From Muribaculaceae bacterium Isolate-036 (Harlan) (lineage in GTDB: Bacteria > Bacteroidota > Bacteroidia > Bacteroidales > Muribaculaceae): a DNA stretch of 64,000 bases. The translations under genes were made by a program, and so were the position numbers. Where the stretch lies: positions 124,001 to 188,000 of the forward strand of contig RIAY01000001.1 in assembly GCA_003833075.1 (NCBI GenBank), written 5' to 3'. The notes below the pieces were generated by a model. It was not told where the DNA came from. It was given only the letters and a program-made list of their open reading frames with translations, and ran no database searches. Below are positions 50,767 through 58,861 of this stretch, piece by piece; position 1 is the first letter of the stretch, and each line of letters starts with the position of its first letter.

Positions 50767-51252
50767 TTAGTGAAAAAATGAACGGAGTCTACGTCTGCCG
50801 CGACTGAGTATCTGTCTGGCGTTTGCGGCTGATACTCCCAACACTTCCGCTATGTCATCGGCTGAACAGCCTGCAAATGCACTCATTTCTACAGCCTTTC
50901 GTTCTTTTTCAGGTAATCGGCGGAGAGTCGCCGTGACCTCATTGAGCTCGATTGCTTTTTCCGTCCCGTCGTCGCCTGTCGGGATTTCGCGGGTTGTGTC
51001 TAAAGGTATCTTTCTTGAGGCACGAGCAGACTCTGTGAGGCATATGTTTCGTATTGCGGAAAGACAATATGCTGCCGGCACTTCTGGAAATATTCCTTTG
51101 CAAATGTTCTCCCATATCCGTAACATCGCTGTCTGCACGGCATCTGCGGCATCTTCCGGCGAGCCTGTGATGGCGAGTGCCGCAGCATACATCCTGGCGT
51201 TGCAGGGTAGAATATTGTCGGTGAAATATTTTCTTGGCGCTATTTCCATCAT
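50767..51252 (-). CDS. ECF-family RNA polymerase sigma factor
   Basis: A 161-residue sigma-70 family regulator. Region 2 is at about 18-80 (ALAITGSPEDAADAVQTAMLRIWENI) and region 4 at about 105-160, with the helix-turn-helix LRRLPEKERKAVEMSAFAGC, SADDIAEVLGVSAANARQIL and RGRRRLR. It should drive its own operon and the DUF4252 genes, held by the downstream anti-sigma protein. ATG 51249 is an alternative start. A -7 box is at 51274-51281 and a 24-nt inverted repeat lies further upstream. Confidence 0.9.
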   Translation of the reverse strand: MMEIAPRKYFTDNILPCNARMYAAALAITGSPEDAADAVQTAMLRIWENICKGIFPEVPAAYCLSAIRNICLTESARASRKIPLDTTREIPTGDDGTEKAIELNEVTATLRRLPEKERKAVEMSAFAGCSADDIAEVLGVSAANARQILSRGRRRLRSFFH

Positions 51253-51273
51253 TCGTTAGATTTCCCAATAAGA

Positions 51274-51281
51274 CAAACGTA
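51274..51281 (-). promoter_or_regulatory. -7 box of the ECF sigma operon
   Basis: On the minus strand TACGTTTG fits TAnnTTTG. The start of transcription would lie about 15-20 nt from the ATG, so the leader is very short. No clear -33 match. Confidence 0.4.
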
Positions 51282-51357
51282 ACATAAAAATGTGACAGAC
51301 CGATGCGAAAAAAACAGATTTTCCTCTGCTTCAAGAAACCCTGCGCAAAAAAAAACT

Positions 51358-51454
51358 CCAACCACACACAATCAAGTAACAACCACTTTTACAGATACTC
51401 TCTTAAAGATTTCATGTATCTTGTTGTGGATGTTACTTGGTTGTGAGTGGCTGG
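51358..51454. repeat. 97-bp element with 24-bp inverted repeats
   Basis: Arm 51358-51381 and arm 51431-51454 are reverse complements at 21 of 24 positions (core CAAGTAACA). They enclose about 49 nt. It lies between the ECF sigma operon and the convergent-side esterase gene. It may be a small mobile-element relic or a regulatory dyad. It is unrelated in sequence to the palindromic element at 11658. Confidence 0.55.
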
Positions 51455-51502
51455 ATATTTAAGAGCTTGTTTAAAAATAAATTTAAAAATAAATAAGATC
51501 GG

Positions 51503-52366
51503 CTATTTGCGGATAGAGCGGAGCCAGCGTTCGAGCTCACCGCTCCATTGGGCTTTGTACGGATTGGTATCGCGGAATCCGAAACCGTGTCCGCCATCGG
51601 GATATATATGGAGAGAATATGGTATTTTGTTTTTCTGAAGTTTCTCAACGTAATAGATTGTATTCAGCGGGTCTACAGTCTTGTCATCGGATGCAAGAAC
51701 TATAAATGCGGGAGGTGTCCGGGAGTCAACTCTGTTTTCCAGACTGTATTTCTCAATCATTTCCGGAGTGGGGTTGTCTCCGAGCAGATGATTTCTCGAA
51801 CCTGTGTGGGTTATGTCTGTCATTGAAATGACAGGATAAAGTAGAATTTCGAAGTCCGGGCGGAATCTTTCTTCACCATGCATGGTGGCGAGAGTGGCGG
51901 CGAAATGTCCTCCTGCCGAGCATCCCATGATTCCGATTTCATCGGGATTGACACCGAATTCGGAAGCTTTCTTGCGCATGATGCTGATTGCCTGTCTGCC
52001 GTCCTCAAGCGGGACTTCGGGGTGTCCGTTGGGTACGCGATATTTCAGGATAGCGAAAGTTATCCCCTGAGTGTTCATCCAGTCAACGAGCATTTTACCC
52101 TCATTGTCGGTGGAGAGATACTTATAACCGCCGCCGGGAGCGCAGATTACAGCTTGTCCGTTAGGTTTCTTTGCCGGATATATCCATAATTCAGGCACAG
52201 AGACTTCTGAGACTCTTGGACCGTCCCATTTCTCTTCAGTGTTTTCGTGACCGTTCTTGGTTGGCGCTCCATCTTGCCAAAGAGCGATTTTTACAGGTTT
52301 CGCTGCGGAAAGAGCGGATGTTCCGAGCATTAAGAGAGTTGTTGTAATTGTCAGTATACGTTTCAT
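51503..52366 (-). CDS. secreted alpha/beta hydrolase (BD-FAE-like esterase)
   Basis: A 287-residue esterase with a signal peptide (MKRILTITTTLLMLGTSALS). The oxyanion segment is CAPGGGYKYLS (75-85), nucleophile Ser150 in GCSAGGHFAA, the acid in ASDDKTVDP and the His in GGHGFGF. Such enzymes act on acetylated or feruloylated plant polysaccharides. It is a paralogue of the cluster esterase at 21994-22911 but better conserved as a carbohydrate esterase. A canonical promoter (52431-52461) drives it alone. Confidence 0.88.
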   Translation of the reverse strand: MKRILTITTTLLMLGTSALSAAKPVKIALWQDGAPTKNGHENTEEKWDGPRVSEVSVPELWIYPAKKPNGQAVICAPGGGYKYLSTDNEGKMLVDWMNTQGITFAILKYRVPNGHPEVPLEDGRQAISIMRKKASEFGVNPDEIGIMGCSAGGHFAATLATMHGEERFRPDFEILLYPVISMTDITHTGSRNHLLGDNPTPEMIEKYSLENRVDSRTPPAFIVLASDDKTVDPLNTIYYVEKLQKNKIPYSLHIYPDGGHGFGFRDTNPYKAQWSGELERWLRSIRK

Positions 52367-52430
52367 ATGTCATGTGGTTTTGGTTGCATGTTTTGTTCTC
52401 CGCACTTCTGTCAGTATTCTTTGTGCACAA

Positions 52431-52461
52431 CAAATATACGAAAACTTGGTGATGTGTCAAA
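52431..52461 (-). promoter_or_regulatory. canonical promoter of the esterase gene
   Basis: On the minus strand TTTG (52458-52461) and TATATTTG (52431-52438) are 19 nt apart, a full Bacteroidetes -33/-7 match. It gives a leader of about 55-60 nt. Confidence 0.72.
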
Positions 52462-52523
52462 ATTCAGACGCGTATGGGGTGTGCTCCTTAAGGTTGTGCG
52501 AAGATCGAATCGGCGTAATGTGC

Positions 52524-53498
52524 TTATCTGCAGTGCCTGCAGTCGGGTGAAATGTTGCGTAGGAGACCTGAGACTCCTGCGCGAGTCATCGGAGAGCCTG
52601 GGATGAGACGCTGAAGATCTTCGCTGTTTTTTAAACTTTTTATGTCTTCGAAAGAGAGAGAAAGCATTTGGGCGGATGGATGGAAATCTTCGATGGAGGT
52701 GGGTGGGACTCCGCGGTTGTGGGGACATACTCTAAGACATGTGTCGCATCCGTAAATCGAATTTCTTGCGGCTTCTGTTTTCATCACTTCTGATGACTCT
52801 TCCAGTATCCATTCCCCTCGGTGCTCGATGGTAAGATATGAGATGCAGAGGCGGCAGTCTATCTGGCAGTTGCCCATTATCGCCTTCCCGGGACAAGCTT
52901 TGCGGCAGGCTCCGCAGTGACCGCAATCTCTGGTGTCCGGATTGTCCGGCGCTATGTCAAGGGTTGTAAGTATCTCGACAAGAAACACCATGCTTCCGTA
53001 TCCCGGAACAATCAGCGCGGAATTGTCACCAATGAATCCTATTCCTGCTTTCTGCGCCCAGTATCGTTCAAGAACAGGCGCAGAGTCGATACAAATCCTG
53101 AAGGCACTGTCGGAATAAGTAGCAGAAATCTCATTCAGCGCGGGTTTCAGCAATTTTCTCAGCACCTTGTGGTAGTCTTTTCCATAAGCGTATGCGGCAA
53201 TCTCTCCAAGGTCGGGATTTCTCCATTTGGCAGGCGCATAAGAATAGGCGATGGAAATCACCGTTCTGGCACCATCGAGAAGTAACCTTGAATCACGGCG
53301 CAAATCAGGATAATTATACATATATTCCATCCCTGCGTTGTCACCGCGTGACAGCCAATCTGTGAATCCACGCCACACCTCCGAATCCACTGGCTCTGCC
53401 TTGGCAAACCCTACGGCACATGCCCCCGAGGCAAACAGTATGCTCCGGATTGACTCTTTGTCGCAATCGGTGAGAAATAGCTCTCTTTTAATCATCAT
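52524..53498 (-). CDS. queG: epoxyqueuosine reductase
   Basis: Last step of queuosine tRNA modification; reduces epoxyqueuosine with a cobalamin and two [4Fe-4S] clusters. The 324-residue protein has the N-terminal catalytic domain (about 1-170, with IAYSYAPAKW and SAPVLERYWAQKAGIGF) and the ferredoxin-like cluster region CGHCGACRKACPGKAI and CDTCLRVCPHNRG. The usual HEAT-like C-terminal region is absent or very short here; this is common in shorter bacterial QueG. It is monocistronic. ATG 53495 is an alternative start. Confidence 0.94.
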   Translation of the reverse strand: MMIKRELFLTDCDKESIRSILFASGACAVGFAKAEPVDSEVWRGFTDWLSRGDNAGMEYMYNYPDLRRDSRLLLDGARTVISIAYSYAPAKWRNPDLGEIAAYAYGKDYHKVLRKLLKPALNEISATYSDSAFRICIDSAPVLERYWAQKAGIGFIGDNSALIVPGYGSMVFLVEILTTLDIAPDNPDTRDCGHCGACRKACPGKAIMGNCQIDCRLCISYLTIEHRGEWILEESSEVMKTEAARNSIYGCDTCLRVCPHNRGVPPTSIEDFHPSAQMLSLSFEDIKSLKNSEDLQRLIPGSPMTRAGVSGLLRNISPDCRHCR

Positions 53499-53630
53499 GT
53501 AAAATTAATAAATTCTTCTCAAACCGGATAAATCAAATCAGAGTAAGTGTTGAAAATTAGCTGATATTGGATTTCATGAAATCTTGAAATGATTTTGATT
53601 TCGAAGAAGGATGTTTAAATGCACTTATTA

Positions 53631-53662
53631 TTTGCATATGATCGGGAAAATTCATATATTTG
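53631..53662 (+). promoter_or_regulatory. canonical promoter of the Rpn-type nuclease gene
   Basis: TTTG (53631-53634) and TATATTTG (53655-53662) are separated by 20 nt. Transcription should start near 53669, downstream of the ORF's first ATG (53619), which shows that the true start is 53691. Confidence 0.72.
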
Positions 53663-53690
53663 TAAATCAAATAATATAGTCTACTTTTCT

Positions 53691-54605
53691 ATGTCCAGAT
53701 TTATTGATCCGTTTACAGACACCGGCTTTAAAATAATATTCGGTAAGGAGAATAAATCGAATGAGATTCTTAAAGCCTTTCTGAACGATTTGTTTGAAGG
53801 TCAACCGGATTTTGATCCGGTTGAGAAATTACACTATCTTAATAATGAGAGGAGTCGTGAAAGTCTGGAAGACAGGGCTATACTATATGATATAGTATGC
53901 GAGACTCAGTCCGGGCATAGGTTTATTGTGGAGATGCAGCGTCAGCCGCAACCTTATTTCTTCGGTCGCTCGATATATTACGTGTCAAGGGCTATTTATG
54001 AGCAGGGACTTAGAGGAATTGAAAGAGAAAAAGACAAATGGGATTACGGTCTATTGCCGGTAATAGGTGTTTTCTTCTGTGATTTCCATGTCCGTGAACT
54101 TGGAAAAGAACTTGTTCAGCACGTACGTCTTTGCGATACCGCTACTAATAAACCCGTTGGCAATCTTATGCGTTATGCATTTATACAGTTGCCGATGTTT
54201 CGTAAAAAGGAACATGAGTGTTTGACAGAGTTCGATAAATGGATTTATATACTTAAAAATATGAGCAAAATGCAGACTATGCCGTTTACTTCACATCGCG
54301 ACATATTTGAACGCTTGGCAAGTGTAAGCAATGTCGCAGCTCTAACTCCGGATGAACGGAGACAATATGATTATGACGTAAAGAAATCACGAGATTATCA
54401 CGCTGAAATGGGATATGCACGTGCAACCGCCCGCGCCGAAGGACTTGCCGAAGGACGCGCCGAAGGACTTGCCGAAGGACGTGCTGAAGGACGTGCCGAT
54501 GAAATAAAGAGGATTGCGAGCAACATGAAGCATATGGGGATAAGCGTGGAAACAATAGAATCTGTCACCGGCTTGTCGGTGACAGAGATAGATAATATCC
54601 AATAA
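53691..54605 (+). CDS. Rpn/PD-(D/E)XK nuclease family transposase-like protein
   Basis: A 304-residue protein opening MSRFIDPFTDTGFKIIFGKE, the family hallmark (DxxFKxxFG). The nuclease core follows: AFLNDLFEG, YDIVCETQSGHRFIVEMQRQPQPYF (acidic and E-x-Q residues of PD-(D/E)XK), RSIYYVSRAI and GVFFCDF. The C-terminal tail holds five 12-nt tandem repeats coding (AEG[LR])n at 54435-54494, then a short helical end. Rpn proteins promote RecA-independent recombination in E. coli; in Bacteroidetes they are numerous and variable. The start was set by the promoter. Confidence 0.88.
   Translation: MSRFIDPFTDTGFKIIFGKENKSNEILKAFLNDLFEGQPDFDPVEKLHYLNNERSRESLEDRAILYDIVCETQSGHRFIVEMQRQPQPYFFGRSIYYVSRAIYEQGLRGIEREKDKWDYGLLPVIGVFFCDFHVRELGKELVQHVRLCDTATNKPVGNLMRYAFIQLPMFRKKEHECLTEFDKWIYILKNMSKMQTMPFTSHRDIFERLASVSNVAALTPDERRQYDYDVKKSRDYHAEMGYARATARAEGLAEGRAEGLAEGRAEGRADEIKRIASNMKHMGISVETIESVTGLSVTEIDNIQ
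54435..54494 (+). repeat. five 12-nt tandem repeats inside the Rpn-type gene
   Basis: Five copies of GCCGAAGGA(CTT/CGC/CGT) encode Ala-Glu-Gly-Leu/Arg. Being a multiple of 3, copy changes keep the frame and vary linker length. They resemble the AEGxAEG linker repeats seen in other Rpn proteins. Confidence 0.85.
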
Positions 54606-54630
54606 TCTCGTCATATTGTGAAAATGCGTA

Positions 54631-54668
54631 TTAGGCTCCATTTACTCAATGGAGCCTAAAATTTTATG
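54631..54668 (+). terminator. terminator after the Rpn-type gene
   Basis: TTAGGCTCCATT pairs with AATGGAGCCTAA around a 5-nt loop, followed by AAATTTTATGTTAT. The T-run is moderate. Confidence 0.7.
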
Positions 54669-54697
54669 TTATATTTTCAGAAACGAAAGTAATTTGC

Positions 54698-54705
54698 TAT
54701 ATTTG
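54698..54705 (+). promoter_or_regulatory. -7 box for the glycerophosphodiesterase operon
   Basis: TATATTTG matches the -7 consensus 56 nt before the ATG. A TTTTC near 54674-54678 is a weak -33. Confidence 0.5.
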
Positions 54706-54761
54706 CGGCACGAAACGAAATTGGTTTGTGATAAAACCAAAACGCAATTAACCTATAAATC

Positions 54762-55739
54762 ATGAAAAAGATTCTGTCAATCGGCTTACTGTTGCTTTGC
54801 TGCTTGCCGATTTATTCAAAAACGAGAGCGGAAGAAATCCGGGAAAGACTTTTGTCGAGAGACTCTTCCAAGGTTTTTGTAGCTTCCCATCGCGCTGACT
54901 GGCGTAACTGGCCTGAGAATTCATTGCCGGCAATCAACAGTGCTATCGAAATGGGGGTGGATATAGTTGAAGTGGATCTTCAGTTGACAAAAGACAGCGT
55001 GTTGATCATCATGCACGATGCAAAACTTGACCGTACCACTACCGGCAAGGGTAAAATCTCTGAAACAAATTATGCCGACATACAAAAACTTCGCCTTAAA
55101 AATGGAGTAAGTATCTATACGCGTCATAAAGTTCCTACTCTTGAGGAGGTGCTGAATCTTGCCAAGGGTCGTGTGATGCTCAATCTTGACAAGGCAGACA
55201 GATATTTCGATCTTGTGCATTCTATTGCCAAAAAGACGGGAACTGAACGTCAGCTCATCATGAAAGGTCGTAAATCAGCGAAAGAAGTCAAGGATGAATA
55301 TGGAGAATATCTTGATGAAATACTTTATATGCCCATAGTTCATCTTGATGACCAGAAAGATTTCCGACATAAATTCGATGGAAAGGACAAACCTCTGCCG
55401 GAGATAACGCCTGAGAAGATGAAAGCGTGTCAGGATACTGCCCGTAAAGAAATCGCTGACCACCTGAAAGTGTTGAAACCCTGTGCGTTCGAATTGCTCT
55501 ATGCCACTGACAGGAATGAATTGCCTTTCAAGCTGAAAAAAGAACTCAAGGGTAAGGCTCTGATTTGGTATAACTGTCTGTGGGATACTATGGCGGGTGG
55601 ACATGATGATGATGCCGCCATGGAGGATATAAACAATGGTTATGGTTTTCTGATTGACCGTCTCGGCTGCAATATAATACAGACGGACAGACCGGCAATG
55701 GTGCTGGAATATCTCCGCAAACGTAAGTTGCACGAATAA
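54762..55739 (+). CDS. periplasmic glycerophosphodiester phosphodiesterase
   Basis: Hydrolyses glycerophosphodiesters to glycerol-3-phosphate and an alcohol. The 325-residue protein has a signal peptide (MKKILSIGLLLLCCLPIYS) and GDPD motifs: SHRADWRNWPENS (His and Asn of the general-acid region), VDIVEVDLQLTKDS (metal-binding Glu/Asp) and MHDAKLDRTTTGKG. A His in the HR motif and the second His in MHD are both present. The next gene, 10 nt on, is an OPA-type transporter, which gives a hydrolysis-then-import pair. Confidence 0.92.
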   Translation: MKKILSIGLLLLCCLPIYSKTRAEEIRERLLSRDSSKVFVASHRADWRNWPENSLPAINSAIEMGVDIVEVDLQLTKDSVLIIMHDAKLDRTTTGKGKISETNYADIQKLRLKNGVSIYTRHKVPTLEEVLNLAKGRVMLNLDKADRYFDLVHSIAKKTGTERQLIMKGRKSAKEVKDEYGEYLDEILYMPIVHLDDQKDFRHKFDGKDKPLPEITPEKMKACQDTARKEIADHLKVLKPCAFELLYATDRNELPFKLKKELKGKALIWYNCLWDTMAGGHDDDAAMEDINNGYGFLIDRLGCNIIQTDRPAMVLEYLRKRKLHE

Positions 55740-55749
55740 AAAAACAGTT

Positions 55750-57120
55750 ATGGAAACAATAGATACATCTACACGGAAGCGGAGTCTGCTACAGCGAGTA
55801 ATTGATTTCTACAGTATTTCATCTCCCAATTATGACAGCACTACGCCCAAGGAGCGGTTCAACCGCATCCGTCTTGCCACGTTTATATCAGCCACATGCG
55901 GATATGCACTTTATTATGTCTGCCGTCTGAGCATGAACATAGTGCGCAAGCCTATAGTCGAAAACGGTCTTTTTACGGAGACTGAGCTCGGTATCATAGG
56001 TTCGTGTCTCTTTTTCGTCTATGCTGTGGGAAAGATGGCTAACGGTTTTCTTGCCGACCGCTGCAACGCACGTCGGTTTATGGCAACGGGACTATTGCTG
56101 ACAGCCATAGTGAATCTGCTGCTCGGTTTTTCGAACATGTTCATAGTATTTGCTGTTTTGTGGGGTCTCAACGGCTGGTTTCAGTCAATGGGTGCGCCTG
56201 CGGGTGTCGTATCGCTCAACCGCTGGTATGACAACAAAGACCGCGGTACCTATTACGGTATATGGAGCGCGAGCCACAACATAGGAGAGGCAGTGACTTT
56301 TATTACAGTCGCCGCACTCGTAAGCTGGGCAGGATGGCGATCCGGTATGATTGGCGCCGGAATAATAGGCATACTCGGATTCGGAATGCTGTTGCTTTTC
56401 ATGCGAGACACACCTCAAAGTCTCGGGTTCATGCTCAATCAGAAAACCGCCACTGCCGAATCTTCGAAAGCTGCCGAAACGGAAGATTTCAATAAAGCGC
56501 AGAAGGCTGTTCTTAAGAATCCCGCCATATGGATTCTTGCCCTCGGTTCTGCGTTTATGTATATCAGCAGATATGCCGTCAACTCATGGGGAGTGTTCTA
56601 TCTGGAGGCGCAGAAGGGGTATTCCACGCTTGATGCAAGCCTTATCATCTCCATAAGCTCTGTATGTGGAATAGTAGGTACGGTTGCGTCAGGTTTTATC
56701 TCCGACAATGTTTTCAATGGTTCACGCAATGTGCCGGCACTCGTATCGGGACTTATGAACACATTGGCGCTGTGTCTGTTCCTCCTTGTTCCTGGAGAGC
56801 ATTTCTGGCTTGATGTCACGGCAATGGTGCTCTTCGGTCTCGGCATCGGTGTGCTGATCTGCTTCCTTGGCGGTCTTATGGCAGTGGATATCGCGCCCAA
56901 GGCAGCCGCAGGTGCTGCACTTGGGGTTGTAGGCATCGCCAGTTATCTTGGTGCCGGATTGCAGGATGTGATGAACGGTATACTTATCGAAGGAAACAAG
57001 ACCGTGGTCAACGGCACGGAAGTATACGACTTCTCGATGGTAAACTGGTTCTGGATCGGATCTGCATTCCTGTCGGTGATACTTACCGCGCTTGTATGGA
57101 ATGCCAAACGGAATGATTGA
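55750..57120 (+). CDS. OPA-family MFS transporter (glycerol-3-phosphate/organophosphate antiporter)
   Basis: A 456-residue 12-helix major facilitator protein. The OPA signature is visible: RLATFISATCGYALYYVCRLSMNIVRKP, GIIGSCLFFVYAVGKMANGFLADRCNARRFM, and WGLNGWFQSMGAPAGVVSLNRWYDNKDRGTYYGIWSASHN, as in GlpT/UhpC. It likely imports glycerol-3-phosphate in exchange for phosphate, fed by the phosphodiesterase encoded just upstream. UhpC-like sensing is a less likely alternative, since no two-component genes are near. Confidence 0.9.
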   Translation: METIDTSTRKRSLLQRVIDFYSISSPNYDSTTPKERFNRIRLATFISATCGYALYYVCRLSMNIVRKPIVENGLFTETELGIIGSCLFFVYAVGKMANGFLADRCNARRFMATGLLLTAIVNLLLGFSNMFIVFAVLWGLNGWFQSMGAPAGVVSLNRWYDNKDRGTYYGIWSASHNIGEAVTFITVAALVSWAGWRSGMIGAGIIGILGFGMLLLFMRDTPQSLGFMLNQKTATAESSKAAETEDFNKAQKAVLKNPAIWILALGSAFMYISRYAVNSWGVFYLEAQKGYSTLDASLIISISSVCGIVGTVASGFISDNVFNGSRNVPALVSGLMNTLALCLFLLVPGEHFWLDVTAMVLFGLGIGVLICFLGGLMAVDIAPKAAAGAALGVVGIASYLGAGLQDVMNGILIEGNKTVVNGTEVYDFSMVNWFWIGSAFLSVILTALVWNAKRND

Positions 57121-57175
57121 TCCAAACTTATCCATAAATAAAACGTTGAAATAATATAACCCGAAATTGTAGAAA

Positions 57176-57200
57176 GCGGAGACGCCAAATGCGTCTCCGC
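57176..57200 (+). repeat. 10-bp stem-loop after the transporter gene
   Basis: GCGGAGACGC and GCGTCTCCGC form a perfect stem around CAAAT. There is no good U-tract, so it may be a weak or factor-dependent terminator, or an RNA-stability element for the upstream pair. Confidence 0.55.
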
Positions 57201-57231
57201 GCATTTAGACAACTCTTTAAAACAGATTGTT

Positions 57232-57597
57232 ATGGAAGCGATGAAAAGACTTTATATAGTAAGCTTCGGCGATTCCCGCAAATATCGTGTGGAATTTGAA
57301 GATGTAGCAAATGTAGACCCATTTCACCATACCAACCCTCTTGCCTCTGTCGAGGCAGATATAAGTGAATATCTCGAAGGTTTTTTCCCCGGAGAATCTC
57401 TTGCTTATTTCGATACCCCGAAAGTTACCGAAGTATACTGGAAAGACCGTGCCGAATATGAGTCCTATCCTGTGCTTGATGCTGCAGCGGTGAAGGATAT
57501 TGAGGCAGAGTTGAAAAAAGAGGTTGAAAACAGAGAAGATCAACAGCGTCTTGATTGCAACGCTCCATATGCGGAAATAAATTCCGAAGTGAAATAA
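57232..57597 (+). CDS. conserved hypothetical protein before the radical SAM gene
   Basis: A 121-residue cytosolic protein with no signal or membrane segment. It opens MEAMKRLYIVSFGDSRKYRVEF and has a long helical, acidic tail (KDIEAELKKEVENRED). It resembles the short proteins of unknown function that precede a radical SAM/SPASM gene in Bacteroidales. The next gene starts at its stop (TAATG), so the two are translationally coupled. I recognise no domain. A RiPP precursor was considered and rejected because no leader/core split or Cys/Ser/Thr-rich core is seen. Confidence 0.75.
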   Translation: MEAMKRLYIVSFGDSRKYRVEFEDVANVDPFHHTNPLASVEADISEYLEGFFPGESLAYFDTPKVTEVYWKDRAEYESYPVLDAAAVKDIEAELKKEVENREDQQRLDCNAPYAEINSEVK

Positions 57598-58823
57598 TGG
57601 ACGGGATGCAGCTTCCTTTTGCGAAGCCACTGTATGTGATGACAAAGCCTGTCAGCTCAATGTGTAATCTGAGCTGCAGGTATTGTTATTATCTGGAGAA
57701 GGCTAATCTATACAGAAACGAAGACAAGGCAGGACGCTTCACAATGAGCGAGGACCTGCTTGAGCGTTTTATCCGCGATTATATAGAGTCGCAAACAATG
57801 CCTCAGGTTCTTTTTTCATGGCACGGAGGGGAGGCTCTGATGCGCCCTCTGTCGTTCTATAAACGTGTGGTTGAACTTCAGAAACGTTATGCCCGTGGAG
57901 TGCAGATAGACAATTCTATACAGACCAACGGCACTCTGCTCACAGACGAATGGTGTGAGTTCTTCCGTGAGAACGGCTGGCTTGTGGGTGTGTCGATTGA
58001 CGGTCCGCAGGAATTTCACGACGAATATCGCCGCAACAAAATGGGTCAACCCTCATTCCGCAAGGTGATGCAGGGTATAAATTTGCTTAACAAGCACGGA
58101 GTGGAATGGAACGCTCTTGCGGTGGTTAATGATTTCAATGCAGACTATCCACTTGATTTCTATAACTTTTTCAAAGAAATCGACTGCCGTTATATCCAGT
58201 TCACACCGATTGTGGAGCGACTCTATCCTCATAAAGACGGGCGGCATCTCGCCTCGCCGATGGATAACGGAAAAGTGCCTCTTGCGGATTTTTCAGTGTC
58301 TCCGGAGCAGTGGGGAGAGTTTCTTGTCACTCTTTTCGATGAATGGGTCAAGGAGGACGTGGGAAAATACTTTATTCAGCTTTTTGACGCCACTCTTGCC
58401 AACTGGGTGGGTCAACAGCCGGGTGTGTGCACTATGGCGCGGACATGCGGACATGCCGGGGTAATGGAATATAACGGAGATGTATACAGTTGTGACCATT
58501 TTGTATTTCCTGAATACAAACTCGGCAATATAAGAACCCACACCCTTGTGGAGATGATGTATGGCGAGCGTCAGCAGCAGTTCGGCATGGACAAATATGC
58601 GAAACTCCCCGCGCAGTGCAAGAACTGTGAGTTCTTGTTTGCCTGCAACGGGGAGTGTCCTAAAAACCGGTTTGCCTTCACAGCCGATGGAGAACCCGGT
58701 CTGAATTACCTGTGTTCCGGCTATAAACGCTATTTTCGTCATGTGGCTCCATACATGGACTTCATGAAGCAGGAGCTTGAAGCCGGGAGACCTCCTGCAA
58801 ATGTGAACGGAATGCGTTTTTAG
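57597..58823 (+). CDS. radical SAM SPASM enzyme, anaerobic sulfatase-maturase-like
   Basis: A 408-residue radical SAM enzyme. The [4Fe-4S]/SAM motif is Cys23-X3-Cys27-X2-Cys30 (MCNLSCRYCYYLEKANLY). The C-terminal SPASM region binds two more clusters (VCTMARTCGHAGVMEYNGDVYSCDHF, CKNCEFLFACNGECPKNRF). The core matches anaerobic sulfatase-maturing enzymes that make formylglycine from Cys or Ser in sulfatases. No sulfatase gene lies in the window. The chosen start overlaps the preceding stop (TAATG); the longer ORF start inside the previous gene was rejected. Confidence 0.9.
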   Translation: MDGMQLPFAKPLYVMTKPVSSMCNLSCRYCYYLEKANLYRNEDKAGRFTMSEDLLERFIRDYIESQTMPQVLFSWHGGEALMRPLSFYKRVVELQKRYARGVQIDNSIQTNGTLLTDEWCEFFRENGWLVGVSIDGPQEFHDEYRRNKMGQPSFRKVMQGINLLNKHGVEWNALAVVNDFNADYPLDFYNFFKEIDCRYIQFTPIVERLYPHKDGRHLASPMDNGKVPLADFSVSPEQWGEFLVTLFDEWVKEDVGKYFIQLFDATLANWVGQQPGVCTMARTCGHAGVMEYNGDVYSCDHFVFPEYKLGNIRTHTLVEMMYGERQQQFGMDKYAKLPAQCKNCEFLFACNGECPKNRFAFTADGEPGLNYLCSGYKRYFRHVAPYMDFMKQELEAGRPPANVNGMRF

Positions 58824-58861
58824 AGCATGTTTCTAAAAACAGTCTAAATTTAAACCGTTTC

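Noticed and set aside
54435..54494. CRISPR-like array
   Set aside because: The repeats are 12-nt, contiguous without spacers, in frame and encode a protein linker. No CRISPR arrays were seen elsewhere.
57232..57597. Short gene before a SPASM radical SAM enzyme as a RiPP precursor
   Set aside because: No leader/core organisation, no Gly-Gly site, and no run of Cys, Ser or Thr at the C-terminus. The enzyme matches sulfatase maturases better than RiPP maturases.
51455..58861. Similar A/T-rich gene-end motifs (GAGCTTGTTTAAAAATAAAT near 51472; GAGCATGTTTCTAAAAA near 58823)
   Set aside because: They look alike but are low-complexity and short; I cannot show more than two loose matches.
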